From contig JACTVT010000014.1 in the NCBI GenBank assembly GCA_014465955.1, positions 1-48,117 of the forward strand: a stretch of DNA of 48,117 bases, read 5' to 3'. The DNA is from Eubacterium sp. GTDB taxonomy: Bacteria > Bacillota > Clostridia > Oscillospirales > Acutalibacteraceae. This document shows positions 26,662 to 35,635 of the stretch, one piece after another; the first letter of the stretch is position 1; each line of letters opens with the position of its first letter. The notes beneath the pieces are model-generated. The model saw only the letters and a list, made by a program, of their open reading frames with translations. It had not been told where the DNA came from and ran no database searches. The translations under genes and the position numbers were made by a program.

Positions 26662-27624
26662 TTAATCAACAACAATATCCTCACCGAGGGATTTTCGGCT
26701 GATTTCTTTTAAATCAAGACCTTTGCTGTGCGCAAGCCATAATTTGATATAACTTGAAACAAATGAGGATACGGGAAGAATGTTAAGCCCGAGTTCATCA
26801 TAAATCACTGCACTCTCGTAAACCGTGTTTTTATCAAATCCGCTTAAAAAGACAGTATTTGACTTAGCAAATCTGATAAAATTCTCGTCAGCCGTGGGCA
26901 ATGTGCCCGAGTGATAGGATTTCACAAGATAAATTTTATCCTCTTCATAATCAAAAGCCTCGCCGACCTTTGCATAAATCGTTTTTATACTGCAATGGCT
27001 GTTAAGACTAACCCTGCCGAATGGCTTTATTTCATCTTTAACCGCTTTATAATTTTCGTTTTTGATGAATTCACCGTTATTAATCATTCCGAAATACTGG
27101 TTTTTAACGCTGAACAAATCATCGCTGAACTCATTATGAGCAAGCAGACGTGAGCCTCGGTGAATATACAATATACCGTCACTGTTTTGGTAACTGACAA
27201 AAACTCCCCTGCCCTGACGGTTTACAATAAAATCAACTGCACCTGCAAAATTATCGGCACCGTTACTGCGCTTATCGGCAAGATTATAATTAGCCGAAAC
27301 AAGAACAATGGGAATTGTATCTGTTCCGAGAGCAAACGACAAAGCACTCGCCGAGTACTGCAAAGTATCCGTTCCGTGGGCAACAATTATACCGTCATAA
27401 TCCTTATCAAGATTATCAATCACACAGTTAATAAGCAAAGTTAAATTTTCACCCGTGTTATTTTCGCTGAGCGCAAAATACGGCTCTGTTTCATCAAAAA
27501 TGACACCGTGTTTATTATCAAAACGGTCAATAAGCATACGCTTGCTCTGCCCGTTCGGGCTGATAACACCGTCAGCGGCAAGACTGCCTATCGTTCCGCC
27601 CGTAAAAACTATAAGTATTTTCAT
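26662..27624 (-). CDS. ansA: L-asparaginase, cytosolic type
   Basis: Hydrolyses asparagine to aspartate and ammonia. The 320-aa protein has both active-site signatures: FTGGTIGS with the nucleophile Thr11 and IIVAHGTDTLQYSA with T85 and D86, plus YIHRGSRL in the middle. There is no signal peptide, so it is the cytosolic (type I-like) enzyme; length is typical. AGGTGAT lies just before ATG 27624. Alone on this strand, with a hairpin terminator downstream and the divergent YlmH gene 111 nt away. Confidence 0.9.
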   Translation of the reverse strand: MKILIVFTGGTIGSLAADGVISPNGQSKRMLIDRFDNKHGVIFDETEPYFALSENNTGENLTLLINCVIDNLDKDYDGIIVAHGTDTLQYSASALSFALGTDTIPIVLVSANYNLADKRSNGADNFAGAVDFIVNRQGRGVFVSYQNSDGILYIHRGSRLLAHNEFSDDLFSVKNQYFGMINNGEFIKNENYKAVKDEIKPFGRVSLNSHCSIKTIYAKVGEAFDYEEDKIYLVKSYHSGTLPTADENFIRFAKSNTVFLSGFDKNTVYESAVIYDELGLNILPVSSFVSSYIKLWLAHSKGLDLKEISRKSLGEDIVVD

Positions 27625-27735
27625 ATAATCACCTAAGCAAGTGAGATAAATCCGAACAAGCCTAAAATGGCTTGTTTAATTAAATTATACACAAAATCAT
27701 TGAAAAAACAAACAATTATTGTTATTATTAATTTT

Positions 27736-28461
27736 ATGGATATTGAAAAAAGATTTTACGAACTTGCCGCAAGGGCAGACGAACGATGCTATGTTACCTT
27801 TTCGGATTTTCTGAATATGGAAGAGCAAAGCAAACTTAACAAGATGAAACTGAATATTCCCTATACGCTTTTCGGTGGCTATGATATGGCAGAACGCTGT
27901 ATTGCAGGATTCGGATACGAAAGCAACGAGGCTGTTTTTCCGATTGCGATTGTCAAGGCCGAGCCTGCTATGCAGAAATTTGCCGACAAACTTTCACACC
28001 GTGATATTTTAGGCTCGCTGATGGGACTCGGAATCAAGCGTGAAGTTATCGGTGATATAATCATAAGCAGCAACACAGGTTATATTTTCTGCCTTGAAAG
28101 CATTGCGGAATATATTTGCAGAAATCTCGGCAAAATCAAGCACACAAGCGTAAAATGCACCGTTGCCGATAAACTGCCTGATGCGATTGGCGACAATGCA
28201 AAAGAGAAAGAAATAATCGTTGCGTCAATCCGCCTTGATACGGTGATTGCAGGCGTTTACAATTTGTCACGAAATGCGGTCAAAGAATACTTTACAAACA
28301 GAAAAATTTTTGTAAACAGCACACTTTGCGAAAACTTTTCTTATAACCTTAAAGACAGCGATATAATCTCAGTAAGAGGAAAAGGCAGATTTATTTTCAT
28401 CGGCATTTTAGGCAATACAAAGAAAAACAGAAGTATAATCAAAATCAATTTGTACGAATAA
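27736..28461 (+). CDS. ylmH: YlmH-type S4-domain RNA-binding protein
   Basis: A 241-aa cytosolic protein with the YlmH build. The N-terminal region has ADERCYVTFSDFL and FGGYDMAERCIAGFG, a middle domain contains SHRDILGSLMGLGIKREVIGDI, and the last 65 residues form an S4 RNA-binding domain (RLDTVIAGVYNLSRNAVKEYF...). The Bacillus homologue lies by the division genes and the family binds ribosomal RNA or stalled 50S subunits; here it is away from that cluster. ATG 27736 was chosen because homologues begin M-x-x-E-x-R-F; the ribosome site is poor, and the frame to 27667 would add only a non-conserved basic extension. Confidence 0.88.
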   Translation: MDIEKRFYELAARADERCYVTFSDFLNMEEQSKLNKMKLNIPYTLFGGYDMAERCIAGFGYESNEAVFPIAIVKAEPAMQKFADKLSHRDILGSLMGLGIKREVIGDIIISSNTGYIFCLESIAEYICRNLGKIKHTSVKCTVADKLPDAIGDNAKEKEIIVASIRLDTVIAGVYNLSRNAVKEYFTNRKIFVNSTLCENFSYNLKDSDIISVRGKGRFIFIGILGNTKKNRSIIKINLYE

Positions 28462-28606
28462 ATAATCTTACTATCAGTTAAACTGCGATTTGAGCGCAAC
28501 AAAAAAGGAACTGTGAAATGCAGTTTTTTCAGACTGCCGATGAAGTGATCTGAATCTCACCGAAATAATATATAATATACCAAACTAAGCCGCATTTGTG
28601 TAAAAA
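28462..28606. other. Intergenic stretch with a weak terminator after ylmH
   Basis: AAACTGC at 28480 and GCAGTTTTTT at 28520 could pair over a 33-nt loop to make a plus-strand terminator for ylmH. The rest is AT-rich, and I see no gene. Confidence 0.4.
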
Positions 28607-28748
28607 AGATTCCCCTTTCAGGAGAAATGTCAACGCAGTTGACAAAAGGGCAGCAACACGCAAGTGTTGACGGAGGGATTGCAAAAGCCTTGCACACAGG
28701 ACTTGAAAACGTTTTTATTCAGCAAACGTAGTCCACCGACAAGGGGTT
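28607..28748. repeat. Dispersed hairpin-rich repeat, copy 2
   Basis: About 140 nt bounded by CCCCTT (28612) and AAGGGG (28741). Inside are hairpins GTCAAC-GCA-GTTGAC (28629-28643), CAACAC-GCAA-GTGTTG (28654-28669) and GGACT...ACGTTT with AAACGT-AGTCC (28699-28734). It also has GACGGAGGGATT (28669-28680), the exact complement of the leader at 115-126. No ORF fits; a MITE-like or modular intergenic repeat is likely. Confidence 0.55.
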
Positions 28749-28759
28749 TATTCCGCCAT

Positions 28760-28788
28760 TTGATTTTACGGAAATATTGTGATAGAAT
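28760..28788 (+). promoter_or_regulatory. Promoter of the isomerase-family gene
   Basis: TTGATT and TAGAAT are spaced 17 bp apart, 34 nt before the next start codon. Confidence 0.55.
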
Positions 28789-28822
28789 GAAAATAAAATA
28801 AGATGTTAAAGGAGAATCAAAT

Positions 28823-30301
28823 ATGATTACAAACATTCCAAACATTAAATTAGGCATAATCGCTGTTTCACGCTCATGCTTTCCGAAATCACTTTCCGAA
28901 ATAAGAAGGAAAGCAATCGTAAAAGCATACGGCGGTGATATTTATGAATGCCCAGTTATTGTCGAAAACGAAAATGATGCAAAATCGGCAGTGGAAGATG
29001 TTATAAAAAATGATGTCAATGCTTTAATTGTCTTTCTCGGCAACTTTGGTCCCGAAACACCTGAAACACTTATTCGTGAGTGGTTTAACGGTCCTGTGAT
29101 GTATATTGCAGCGGCAGAAGGCGACGGCAATCTGATTGACGGCAGAGGCGATGCGTTCTGCGGAATGTTAAACTGCTCTTACAATTTGGGGCTTCGCGGT
29201 AAAACGGCTTACATTCCCGAATATCCTGTAGGTACAGCACAGGAACTTGCCGAAAAAATTGAGGAATATATACCGATTGCAAGAGCAATATTGGGAATTA
29301 AGAATTTAAAAATTATTACATTCGGTCCGAGACCCGATGATTTTCTTGCCTGCAATGCTCCGATTAAGGCTTTATACGATTTAGGAATTGCAGTGGAAGA
29401 AAACTCCGAACTTGATTTACTGGCGGCTTACAATAAACACAATAATGACCCGAGAATTCCTGCAAAAATCTCCGAAATGAAACAGGAACTGGGTACAGAC
29501 AATAAATATGAAGGAATTCTTCCCCGACTTGCACAATATGAACTGACTCTGCTTGACTGGGCAGAAGAACACAAAGGCACAAGACAGTATGTTGCTTTTG
29601 CAAATAAATGCTGGCCTGCTTTCCAGACAGAATTCAAATTTGTTCCCTGCTATGTAAACAGCCGTCTGGCGGCAATGGGAATTCCCGTTGCCTGCGAAGT
29701 AGATGTTTACGGTGCTCTGAGCGAATACATAGGAATATGCATATCTGAAAAACCGACAACGCTTCTTGATATCAACAATACTGTTCCCAAGTCCATTTAT
29801 GACAAGTCGCTTAAAGCAATCTGCGACAAACGCATTTACGAAACATTTATGGGCTTCCATTGCGGAAACACTTCGTGCTCACTTCTTAAAAATCATCATA
29901 TGGGTTACCAACTTATCATGAAACGTGACCTTGAGCCAGACCTGCCTGAACCTGATATTACAAGAGGTACCGTTGAAGGAAATATCAAGCCCGGTGAAAT
30001 TACATTTTACCGTTTGCAGTCAACTGCGGATACAAAACTTAAAGCATATATTGCACAAGGTGATATACTTGATGCAGACTGCGAAAGTTTCGGCTCAATC
30101 GGCATATTTGCAATTGATGAGATGGAACGTTTTTACCGCCATGTGCTCATTCAAAAACACTTCCCTCATCACGGTGCCGTGGCTTTCGGTCATTACGGAA
30201 AATCATTATTTGAAGTATTTAAATACCTTGGTATTTCTGATATTTCGTACAATCAGCCTGCATCTATTCCATATCCGACAGAAAATCCGTTTAAAAACTG
30301 A
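28823..30301 (+). CDS. L-fucose/L-arabinose isomerase-fold protein
   Basis: A 492-aa cytosolic protein of the fucose/arabinose isomerase superfamily. N-terminal Rossmann-like segments (LGIIAVSRSCFP, VNALIVFLGNFGPETPE) are followed by a long middle region with GPRPDDF. Conserved C-terminal parts include YVNSRLAAMGIPVACEVDVYGALSEYIG, FHCGNTSC, GDILDADCESFGSIGIF and HHGAVAFGHYGKSLFEVFKYLG, which contain acidic and His candidates for the Mn site. These proteins interconvert aldoses and ketoses, but this branch is often annotated only at family level, so the sugar is unknown. AAAGGAG lies nine bases before ATG. A strong terminator follows. A fucosidase is encoded about 4 kb to the right. Confidence 0.82.
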   Translation: MITNIPNIKLGIIAVSRSCFPKSLSEIRRKAIVKAYGGDIYECPVIVENENDAKSAVEDVIKNDVNALIVFLGNFGPETPETLIREWFNGPVMYIAAAEGDGNLIDGRGDAFCGMLNCSYNLGLRGKTAYIPEYPVGTAQELAEKIEEYIPIARAILGIKNLKIITFGPRPDDFLACNAPIKALYDLGIAVEENSELDLLAAYNKHNNDPRIPAKISEMKQELGTDNKYEGILPRLAQYELTLLDWAEEHKGTRQYVAFANKCWPAFQTEFKFVPCYVNSRLAAMGIPVACEVDVYGALSEYIGICISEKPTTLLDINNTVPKSIYDKSLKAICDKRIYETFMGFHCGNTSCSLLKNHHMGYQLIMKRDLEPDLPEPDITRGTVEGNIKPGEITFYRLQSTADTKLKAYIAQGDILDADCESFGSIGIFAIDEMERFYRHVLIQKHFPHHGAVAFGHYGKSLFEVFKYLGISDISYNQPASIPYPTENPFKN

Positions 30302-30351
30302 TAAACAATCTTCTTTCCGTTAACACAAAATCAAAAAAGACACCTATAAAT

Positions 30352-30393
30352 AAGGCAGAGGCGGTTCAAAACTCAAACCGCCTCTGCCTTAAA
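30352..30393 (+). terminator. Strong bidirectional terminator
   Basis: A perfect 15-bp stem (30352-30366 with 30376-30390) built on GGCAGAGGCGG is followed by AAATT. It lies between convergent genes. The 16-nt segment at 30354-30369 recurs at 47225-47240. Confidence 0.75.
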
Positions 30394-30413
30394 TTATGTT
30401 AATTGTGATTATA

Positions 30414-31235
30414 TTACTGCCATTCAGGATTATCATATGAAGGTATGTTAACAATAGGTCCGTAATAAACTGTTTCCAATTTATAGATTTCCTTATCTGC
30501 AGAAATGCCGCTTCCGAGTTTTTCTTCGGCATAAATTACGATAGATGCAAAACGGTCATAGGCAAATTCCATTGTAGCATATTTTGAGCCTGCAAACAAA
30601 GAGTCTTTGCCGGTTTCTGCTTTATATCTTTCAATATATTCAGGCTTTACGGCAAAAGAGAATTTGATAATCTTTCCCCTGTGTTCCATAAGGCTGTCAT
30701 CTATATCAAAAATCATATCGTCAACCGTAAGATATTCAAATTCTTTAAGCATTGCATCAAGTGAATACTTATTCTTAAAACTGTCACTGTTTACATAGTC
30801 CTGCGGTGTCATTTCCGATTTTCTGTAATTAACGGCATTACCCAAATCATCAAAATCATTTTCAAAAAGGTAATTCTTGTCACCGTCACTGCCCGATGAT
30901 CTGCCGCAAAGTGCTTTATATACATTTTTCTTGTTGAACTCTTCAAGCACATCAATCTTCATATTAGCAAATTCTCCGTTTTCATCACGGATAACTTCAT
31001 ACTTTTTATCAATTTCGGCATAAACATTGCACGTTTTCCACGAAGTATGATCAGATGCATTAACCGTTTCTTTCCAGTAATAAAGTTCCTCGCTGAGTGA
31101 ATTTTCAAAAGCCGTCGGTAAAAACGATTCTAATTCTTCAACAGAATATGAATTTAAAGAACAGCCGTGAAAAGACAGAATTATTGCCAGAACGCAAAAC
31201 AGACTTGAAAAACTTTTTAAATACTTTTTACTCAT
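30414..31235 (-). CDS. Lipoprotein-like exported protein of unknown function
   Basis: A 273-aa protein with an N-terminal hydrophobic segment and Cys25 in a lipobox-like setting (LSFHGC, weaker than the usual L-x-x-C consensus). The rest is charged and soluble, with no known motif; its build resembles small extracytoplasmic binding lipoproteins. AAGGAG lies eight bases before the ATG, inside the end of the previous gene. The start overlaps that gene (the long-tailed GPH transporter) by 8 nt, so they are translationally coupled and probably work together. No family is recognised. Confidence 0.75.
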   Translation of the reverse strand: MSKKYLKSFSSLFCVLAIILSFHGCSLNSYSVEELESFLPTAFENSLSEELYYWKETVNASDHTSWKTCNVYAEIDKKYEVIRDENGEFANMKIDVLEEFNKKNVYKALCGRSSGSDGDKNYLFENDFDDLGNAVNYRKSEMTPQDYVNSDSFKNKYSLDAMLKEFEYLTVDDMIFDIDDSLMEHRGKIIKFSFAVKPEYIERYKAETGKDSLFAGSKYATMEFAYDRFASIVIYAEEKLGSGISADKEIYKLETVYYGPIVNIPSYDNPEWQ

Positions 31236-33420
31236 GGCTCTTACTCCTTAAACTATGCTTTTTACGGGAAGCCGCTTTTGCACGTTCCTCTTCTTCTGCT
31301 TTTTCGATAATTTCACAGGCTTTGTCATAATTTGCTTCTGCCCACGCCATAACCTCATTTCTGCTTTCATAACTGTGAACAAGTTTTCTTGCTTTTTCAT
31401 AAGGAGAAATCGTTTTATAATAAGTATCCATTTCTTTTTCAAGTTTTTTAATAATTTCATTTTTCGCCTTATTTTCAGCCCTTGTTGTATCCGGCATTTT
31501 ATATGCCTGATTCAGTTTCTCCTCATCAGGTTTTACAATTCCGTTAGGATAATGCTTTCTTACCAGTCTGCCCGATTTAAGAATTGCCCTTGCCTGTGAA
31601 ATCTCATATTTTCTGAACTCACGCTCTTCTTTGGTTTTCTTAGGCAGTTGTTTGGCATCTTTTAAAACAGAGCCGTCATACTCAGTAAGACTGTTTACAT
31701 CTTTTGAAATAACTCTTTTTGCCGATTCCACTTTTTTAAGCCATAAAGGAAAATCAAATTTATTGAATTCCTCCATAAAAATACCTACTTCGGCTTTTTC
31801 TGCGGCAAAAGATTTTGCTTTTTCATATTCCTTTTTTGCTGATAATTTCTGTTCACTGCCTTTTGCAGATTTTATTTGTGCTTTCAGCGCTTTAAGATCC
31901 GGTGCAGGCGTATTATGCAGTTCAAGTCCGCTTCTTACAGCCTCAACACCGTTTTTAATTATTTCTGCATTAAAACTGCCCGTTTCAAAATCTTCAAAAA
32001 GCGCTCTGTATTGCAGAACACGTATGATATTTTTATGTTTTTCTTTTGACATACTGTAAAAGAAAAACGGAATAAGATTAAGAACCGCACCGACAATAGC
32101 CAGAACACAAAGAACTGTAAACAGTGAGTTTCTTACATTCGGGTCATACAGAATATCATAGTTTGTAGTTAAACCGAAATACTCATAAACATAAGGGATA
32201 ACATATCCTGTTACAAGAGTTATCGGCATTGTTATCATTCCTGCAAGGCCGAATACAAAATCCATTCTGTAGCCGCAGAGATACTGCTGATAATCCTTAA
32301 CCTCCGAATGCATAACCTGATTATAAACAAGGCAGAGTGCATTAACAAGCGCATTGCAATACATAACAATAAACATTATAATCGGCGATTTAAATGTAAA
32401 CATAAGTATTGTGCAGAACACAACATTGAGCAGATTATGGTATATAAGCAGTTTTCTGTTGCCGAGTTTTTTAAGAAGGAACGGTGTAATTGCCATTGCA
32501 ATACCGCTGGCAGAGCCCATAACCGTATTAAGAATACCATAGGTGGTCATATCCTGAACGCCGTAAATATAAATCCACGAAAAAAATACGCCTGTTGCAC
32601 TTTCAAGAAATCCGATAAGACCTGCAATCGTTCTTATCCACCAATGCTTATTTTTGAAAATCATAAAGGCGCCTTCAATAATACCTACCTTCTGTACATA
32701 AGTTGAAGACGTTACCACTCTTTCCTTACAGCCTAAAGCCGTAAAGAAATTGAAACCGAGACCGAAAATAGTTACAGGCGCAAGAACATATCTGTAAGTA
32801 TTGATATTTGTATAACCGCCTGTTAAATTTGAAAGAATAGGAATAAACAAGCCTGTAAGAGTAGGTGCAAAACTGTAAATAATAGAGTTTATTGACAAAA
32901 CTTTCGCACGCTCTTCGCTGTTAGGTGAAATAACCGTCTGTAATTCCGAATATGTATCTGTAAACAGAGGCTGAATCATACTTATTGTTATAGCAAATAC
33001 AAATACGCAAATAAGTTTGTCATTATAAGACATCGTCTGAAACGGCAGAAAGACGAATATAACGGCAAGCACTGCCATAGGTATTCCCGAAAAAGCAATA
33101 TACGGCCTGAAACGCCCCCATTTTGTTCTTGTATTATCAACAATATGTGCTCTTATAAAGAAAAAGAAAACATTTAAAACAGTCTGCACGGTAAGCATAT
33201 ACTGCAAATGTACAGGTCTTATTCCTATAGTAGAACCAAACAGAGTATTGCCTGCACTGAGGCCCATATTCCATATAAGCTGCATCGTAAACTGATTGCC
33301 CATACCGCCGAGAGCAAGGTTAATAAGTTCCTTATAAGAAACAAAATTGCCCTTTGCAGGATGATTCCAGTGAGATGTTACATCTTTAAATACACTGCGT
33401 ACAAGTTTTACTACATTCAT
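31228..33420 (-). CDS. GPH/MFS transporter with long cytosolic C-terminal tail
   Basis: A 730-aa protein. The first 490 residues are a GPH-like transporter with about twelve hydrophobic segments, including RAHIVDNTRTKWGRFRPYIAFSG in the helix 2-4 region. The remaining 240 residues are hydrophilic, rich in Lys, Glu and Ala, with helical coiled-coil-like stretches (KLEKEMDTYYKTISPYEKARKL, ACEIIEKAEEEERAKAA). The tail is far longer than the regulatory IIA tail of some GPH carriers and lacks the His motif of IIA domains. AAGGGG lies ten bases before ATG 33420. Overlaps the downstream lipoprotein-like gene by 8 nt. Cargo unknown. Confidence 0.82.
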   Translation of the reverse strand: MNVVKLVRSVFKDVTSHWNHPAKGNFVSYKELINLALGGMGNQFTMQLIWNMGLSAGNTLFGSTIGIRPVHLQYMLTVQTVLNVFFFFIRAHIVDNTRTKWGRFRPYIAFSGIPMAVLAVIFVFLPFQTMSYNDKLICVFVFAITISMIQPLFTDTYSELQTVISPNSEERAKVLSINSIIYSFAPTLTGLFIPILSNLTGGYTNINTYRYVLAPVTIFGLGFNFFTALGCKERVVTSSTYVQKVGIIEGAFMIFKNKHWWIRTIAGLIGFLESATGVFFSWIYIYGVQDMTTYGILNTVMGSASGIAMAITPFLLKKLGNRKLLIYHNLLNVVFCTILMFTFKSPIIMFIVMYCNALVNALCLVYNQVMHSEVKDYQQYLCGYRMDFVFGLAGMITMPITLVTGYVIPYVYEYFGLTTNYDILYDPNVRNSLFTVLCVLAIVGAVLNLIPFFFYSMSKEKHKNIIRVLQYRALFEDFETGSFNAEIIKNGVEAVRSGLELHNTPAPDLKALKAQIKSAKGSEQKLSAKKEYEKAKSFAAEKAEVGIFMEEFNKFDFPLWLKKVESAKRVISKDVNSLTEYDGSVLKDAKQLPKKTKEEREFRKYEISQARAILKSGRLVRKHYPNGIVKPDEEKLNQAYKMPDTTRAENKAKNEIIKKLEKEMDTYYKTISPYEKARKLVHSYESRNEVMAWAEANYDKACEIIEKAEEEERAKAASRKKHSLRSKSHE

Positions 33421-33965
33421 TCTGATTACCCCTTATTCAATCAATGCTTTTTATTCTGCTGTGCTCAGCATTAAAACACAGGCGATTTTCCGACTGCCGC
33501 CGATTTCATATTTTAAAAGATAATTTATAAGAATACATTGCATTCTCATTTATGCGTAATTTTTTGTTTTAATACAATTATATATTAAAAAACTGCTCAG
33601 TAAAAGCCAAAATACAGTACTAATAATACAAAAATCGGAAATATTGAAAACTTAAATTTAAATTTAGTAATATTATTATGATGTACAATTCCAATTTTTA
33701 TATTTAAATACCGAAATTTGAATTCAATAGTTTACAGTATAACCTAATCAAAAAATTATATCAAACCGCAATAAATCCCCATTTGAATGATCAAAACTGC
33801 TGATACACTGCCGAACGCATTCTGAATATATTTTAAATTTTCCTATAAAACGATAAAACGTAAACCTGAAAAGAAAGATAAAAATAATAAGCGAATTTTG
33901 TAACTTTTTAATTAAATTTAGTATTTTATTTGTACTTGTAATAGATTATAATAAAATTATAAAAT
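33421..33965. other. Gene-free AT-rich stretch
   Basis: About 545 nt with no convincing ORF on either strand. A TATAAT at 33947-33952 has only a poor -35 (TTTTAT). It probably holds the leader of the GPH-tail gene on the left and decayed sequence on the right. Confidence 0.5.
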
Positions 33966-34139
33966 GCTGTAAAAAAATACTGCTATGGCAAATTCATCGG
34001 AACAATGCTTCTCAGCCGAAGCCGAATGAATAATATGCTGTGGGCAAATGATTCCGATTGCCTGAAAAGAATACTTAACCCCGATTACACCGCAACATCT
34101 CCTACAGTACAGCACATTGTCCTTAAATCGGGAAATTAA
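33966..34139 (+). pseudogene. 3' remnant of a lost gene
   Basis: An open frame of 57 codons before TAA, with no in-frame start and a stop just upstream. It encodes a protein-like C-terminus (KFIGTMLLSRSRMNNMLW, then DCLKRILNPDYTATSP). Composition is more coding-like than the flanks. The family is not recognised; a glycoside hydrolase tail is only a guess from the neighbouring genes. Confidence 0.4.
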
Positions 34140-34174
34140 AAATCACTGTTTTACTATACAAGGAGAAAAAAATC

Positions 34175-35536
34175 ATGGGTTATTCATTAAAACAAAGTGA
34201 ATTTGACAAATCAAAACAGGGAACGGAATTTACATATTTTTCCGATGAAGACTGGAATAAATACACTTTTGCAAGCGAGCAGGACACAAAATGGTTTCGT
34301 GATGCAAAATACGGACTGTTTCTCCACGTGGGAATTTCGGCAATCGGTATGGTAGATATCAGCTGGACAAGGACAACACATAAACTGCCTGACCCTGCGT
34401 GGGGAAGCAAAATTTCAGATGAAGAATATGACGGCTGGTCAAAAAAACTCGCCTTTGAAAAATTCAATGCAAAGGAATGGGCAAATATTGCGAAGCAGAG
34501 CGGTTTTAAGTATGTTGTCATTATTGCCAAGCATCACGACGGTTTTCATATGTGGGACACTGCATATTCCAATTATAAAATCACAAATGCACCGTTTGGC
34601 AGAAATTATCTTAAAGAATTAATTGATGCATTCCGCTCGGCAGGACTTAAAATCGGTGTTTATTATTCAAAGCGTGACTGGACTCATCCTGATTATGAGC
34701 CTGTGCCTGTTGCAGATGCTCATACTGTAAAAGCACCGCCTTATTTTGAAATGAATGACGGAAAAAAGTGGTATTTAACCGATAAGCACAAAAAATATCA
34801 GGAATATATGTTCAATACCGTTCGTGAATTGATGACTGATTTCGGTAAAATTGACCTTTTATGGTGGGACGCAGAATACAACAGCGGTATGTTCACAAAG
34901 GAAATGTGGAATTCCGAAGAACTTGAAAAAATGGTTCGTGAACTCCAACCGCATATCATTATCAACAACCGTGCAGGATTGCCGGGAGATTATGACACTC
35001 CCGAAGGTCACACAGGTTTTTTCCAGAACACAAGAATGTGGGAAACCTGTATGCCGCTCGGTAAGGACTGGGCATATTCGCAAAGCAAAATCAAAAGTGT
35101 AAAAAAGGTACTCGCCCAACTCATTAACTGCGCAGGCGGTGACGGCAACTATCTTCTGAGTATCGGCTGCAAGCCTGACGGCAGTATTGCCGAAAACGAG
35201 GCGCAGCGAATGAAAGAAGTCGGCACTTGGCTCAGAAAATACGGTGAAAGCATTTATGCCACAAAAGGCGGCATATGGAAACCGACTAAAAAATATGCTT
35301 CCTGCTTTAAAGGAAATACCGTCTATCTGCACATATTAAAAGGATTGCCTGTAACCTATTTATCATTACCGTTGAAAAATAACACCTTAAAATCATTCGC
35401 CTGCCTAACAGGTGAAAAAGTCAGAATAAACGTTAAAAACGGCAGAGGGCATATTCTTGTTATAGGCAGAAAATTAAATACGCCTGACACAATTATTAAA
35501 ATTAAACTATCAAACAAGCCAACTATGGAAAACTGA
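34175..35536 (+). CDS. GH29 alpha-L-fucosidase
   Basis: Removes alpha-linked fucose from glycans. The 453-aa protein has GH29 landmarks: RDAKYGLFLHVGISAIG at about residue 48, YVVIIAKHHDGFHMWDT, and KIDLLWWDAEYN with the probable nucleophile D232. NNRAGLPGDYDTPEG and the C-terminal domain after YGESIYATKGG complete the set. There is no signal peptide, so it acts on imported glycans. AAGGAG lies nine bases before the ATG. It is intact although a gene remnant precedes it and a deleted GH2 gene follows it by 100 nt. Confidence 0.93.
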   Translation: MGYSLKQSEFDKSKQGTEFTYFSDEDWNKYTFASEQDTKWFRDAKYGLFLHVGISAIGMVDISWTRTTHKLPDPAWGSKISDEEYDGWSKKLAFEKFNAKEWANIAKQSGFKYVVIIAKHHDGFHMWDTAYSNYKITNAPFGRNYLKELIDAFRSAGLKIGVYYSKRDWTHPDYEPVPVADAHTVKAPPYFEMNDGKKWYLTDKHKKYQEYMFNTVRELMTDFGKIDLLWWDAEYNSGMFTKEMWNSEELEKMVRELQPHIIINNRAGLPGDYDTPEGHTGFFQNTRMWETCMPLGKDWAYSQSKIKSVKKVLAQLINCAGGDGNYLLSIGCKPDGSIAENEAQRMKEVGTWLRKYGESIYATKGGIWKPTKKYASCFKGNTVYLHILKGLPVTYLSLPLKNNTLKSFACLTGEKVRINVKNGRGHILVIGRKLNTPDTIIKIKLSNKPTMEN

Positions 35537-35635
35537 CAGACTAACTAAACCATTATTTATAAAATAGGCTGATTTGCCCTTACTCTGTGTTAAAAATACT
35601 CGGAATACGAATAAAGAAAGAATAGAAATTATAAA

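Noticed and set aside
31228..33420. IIA phosphotransfer domain on the GPH tail
   Set aside because: The tail has coiled-coil composition and no IIA-type His motif.
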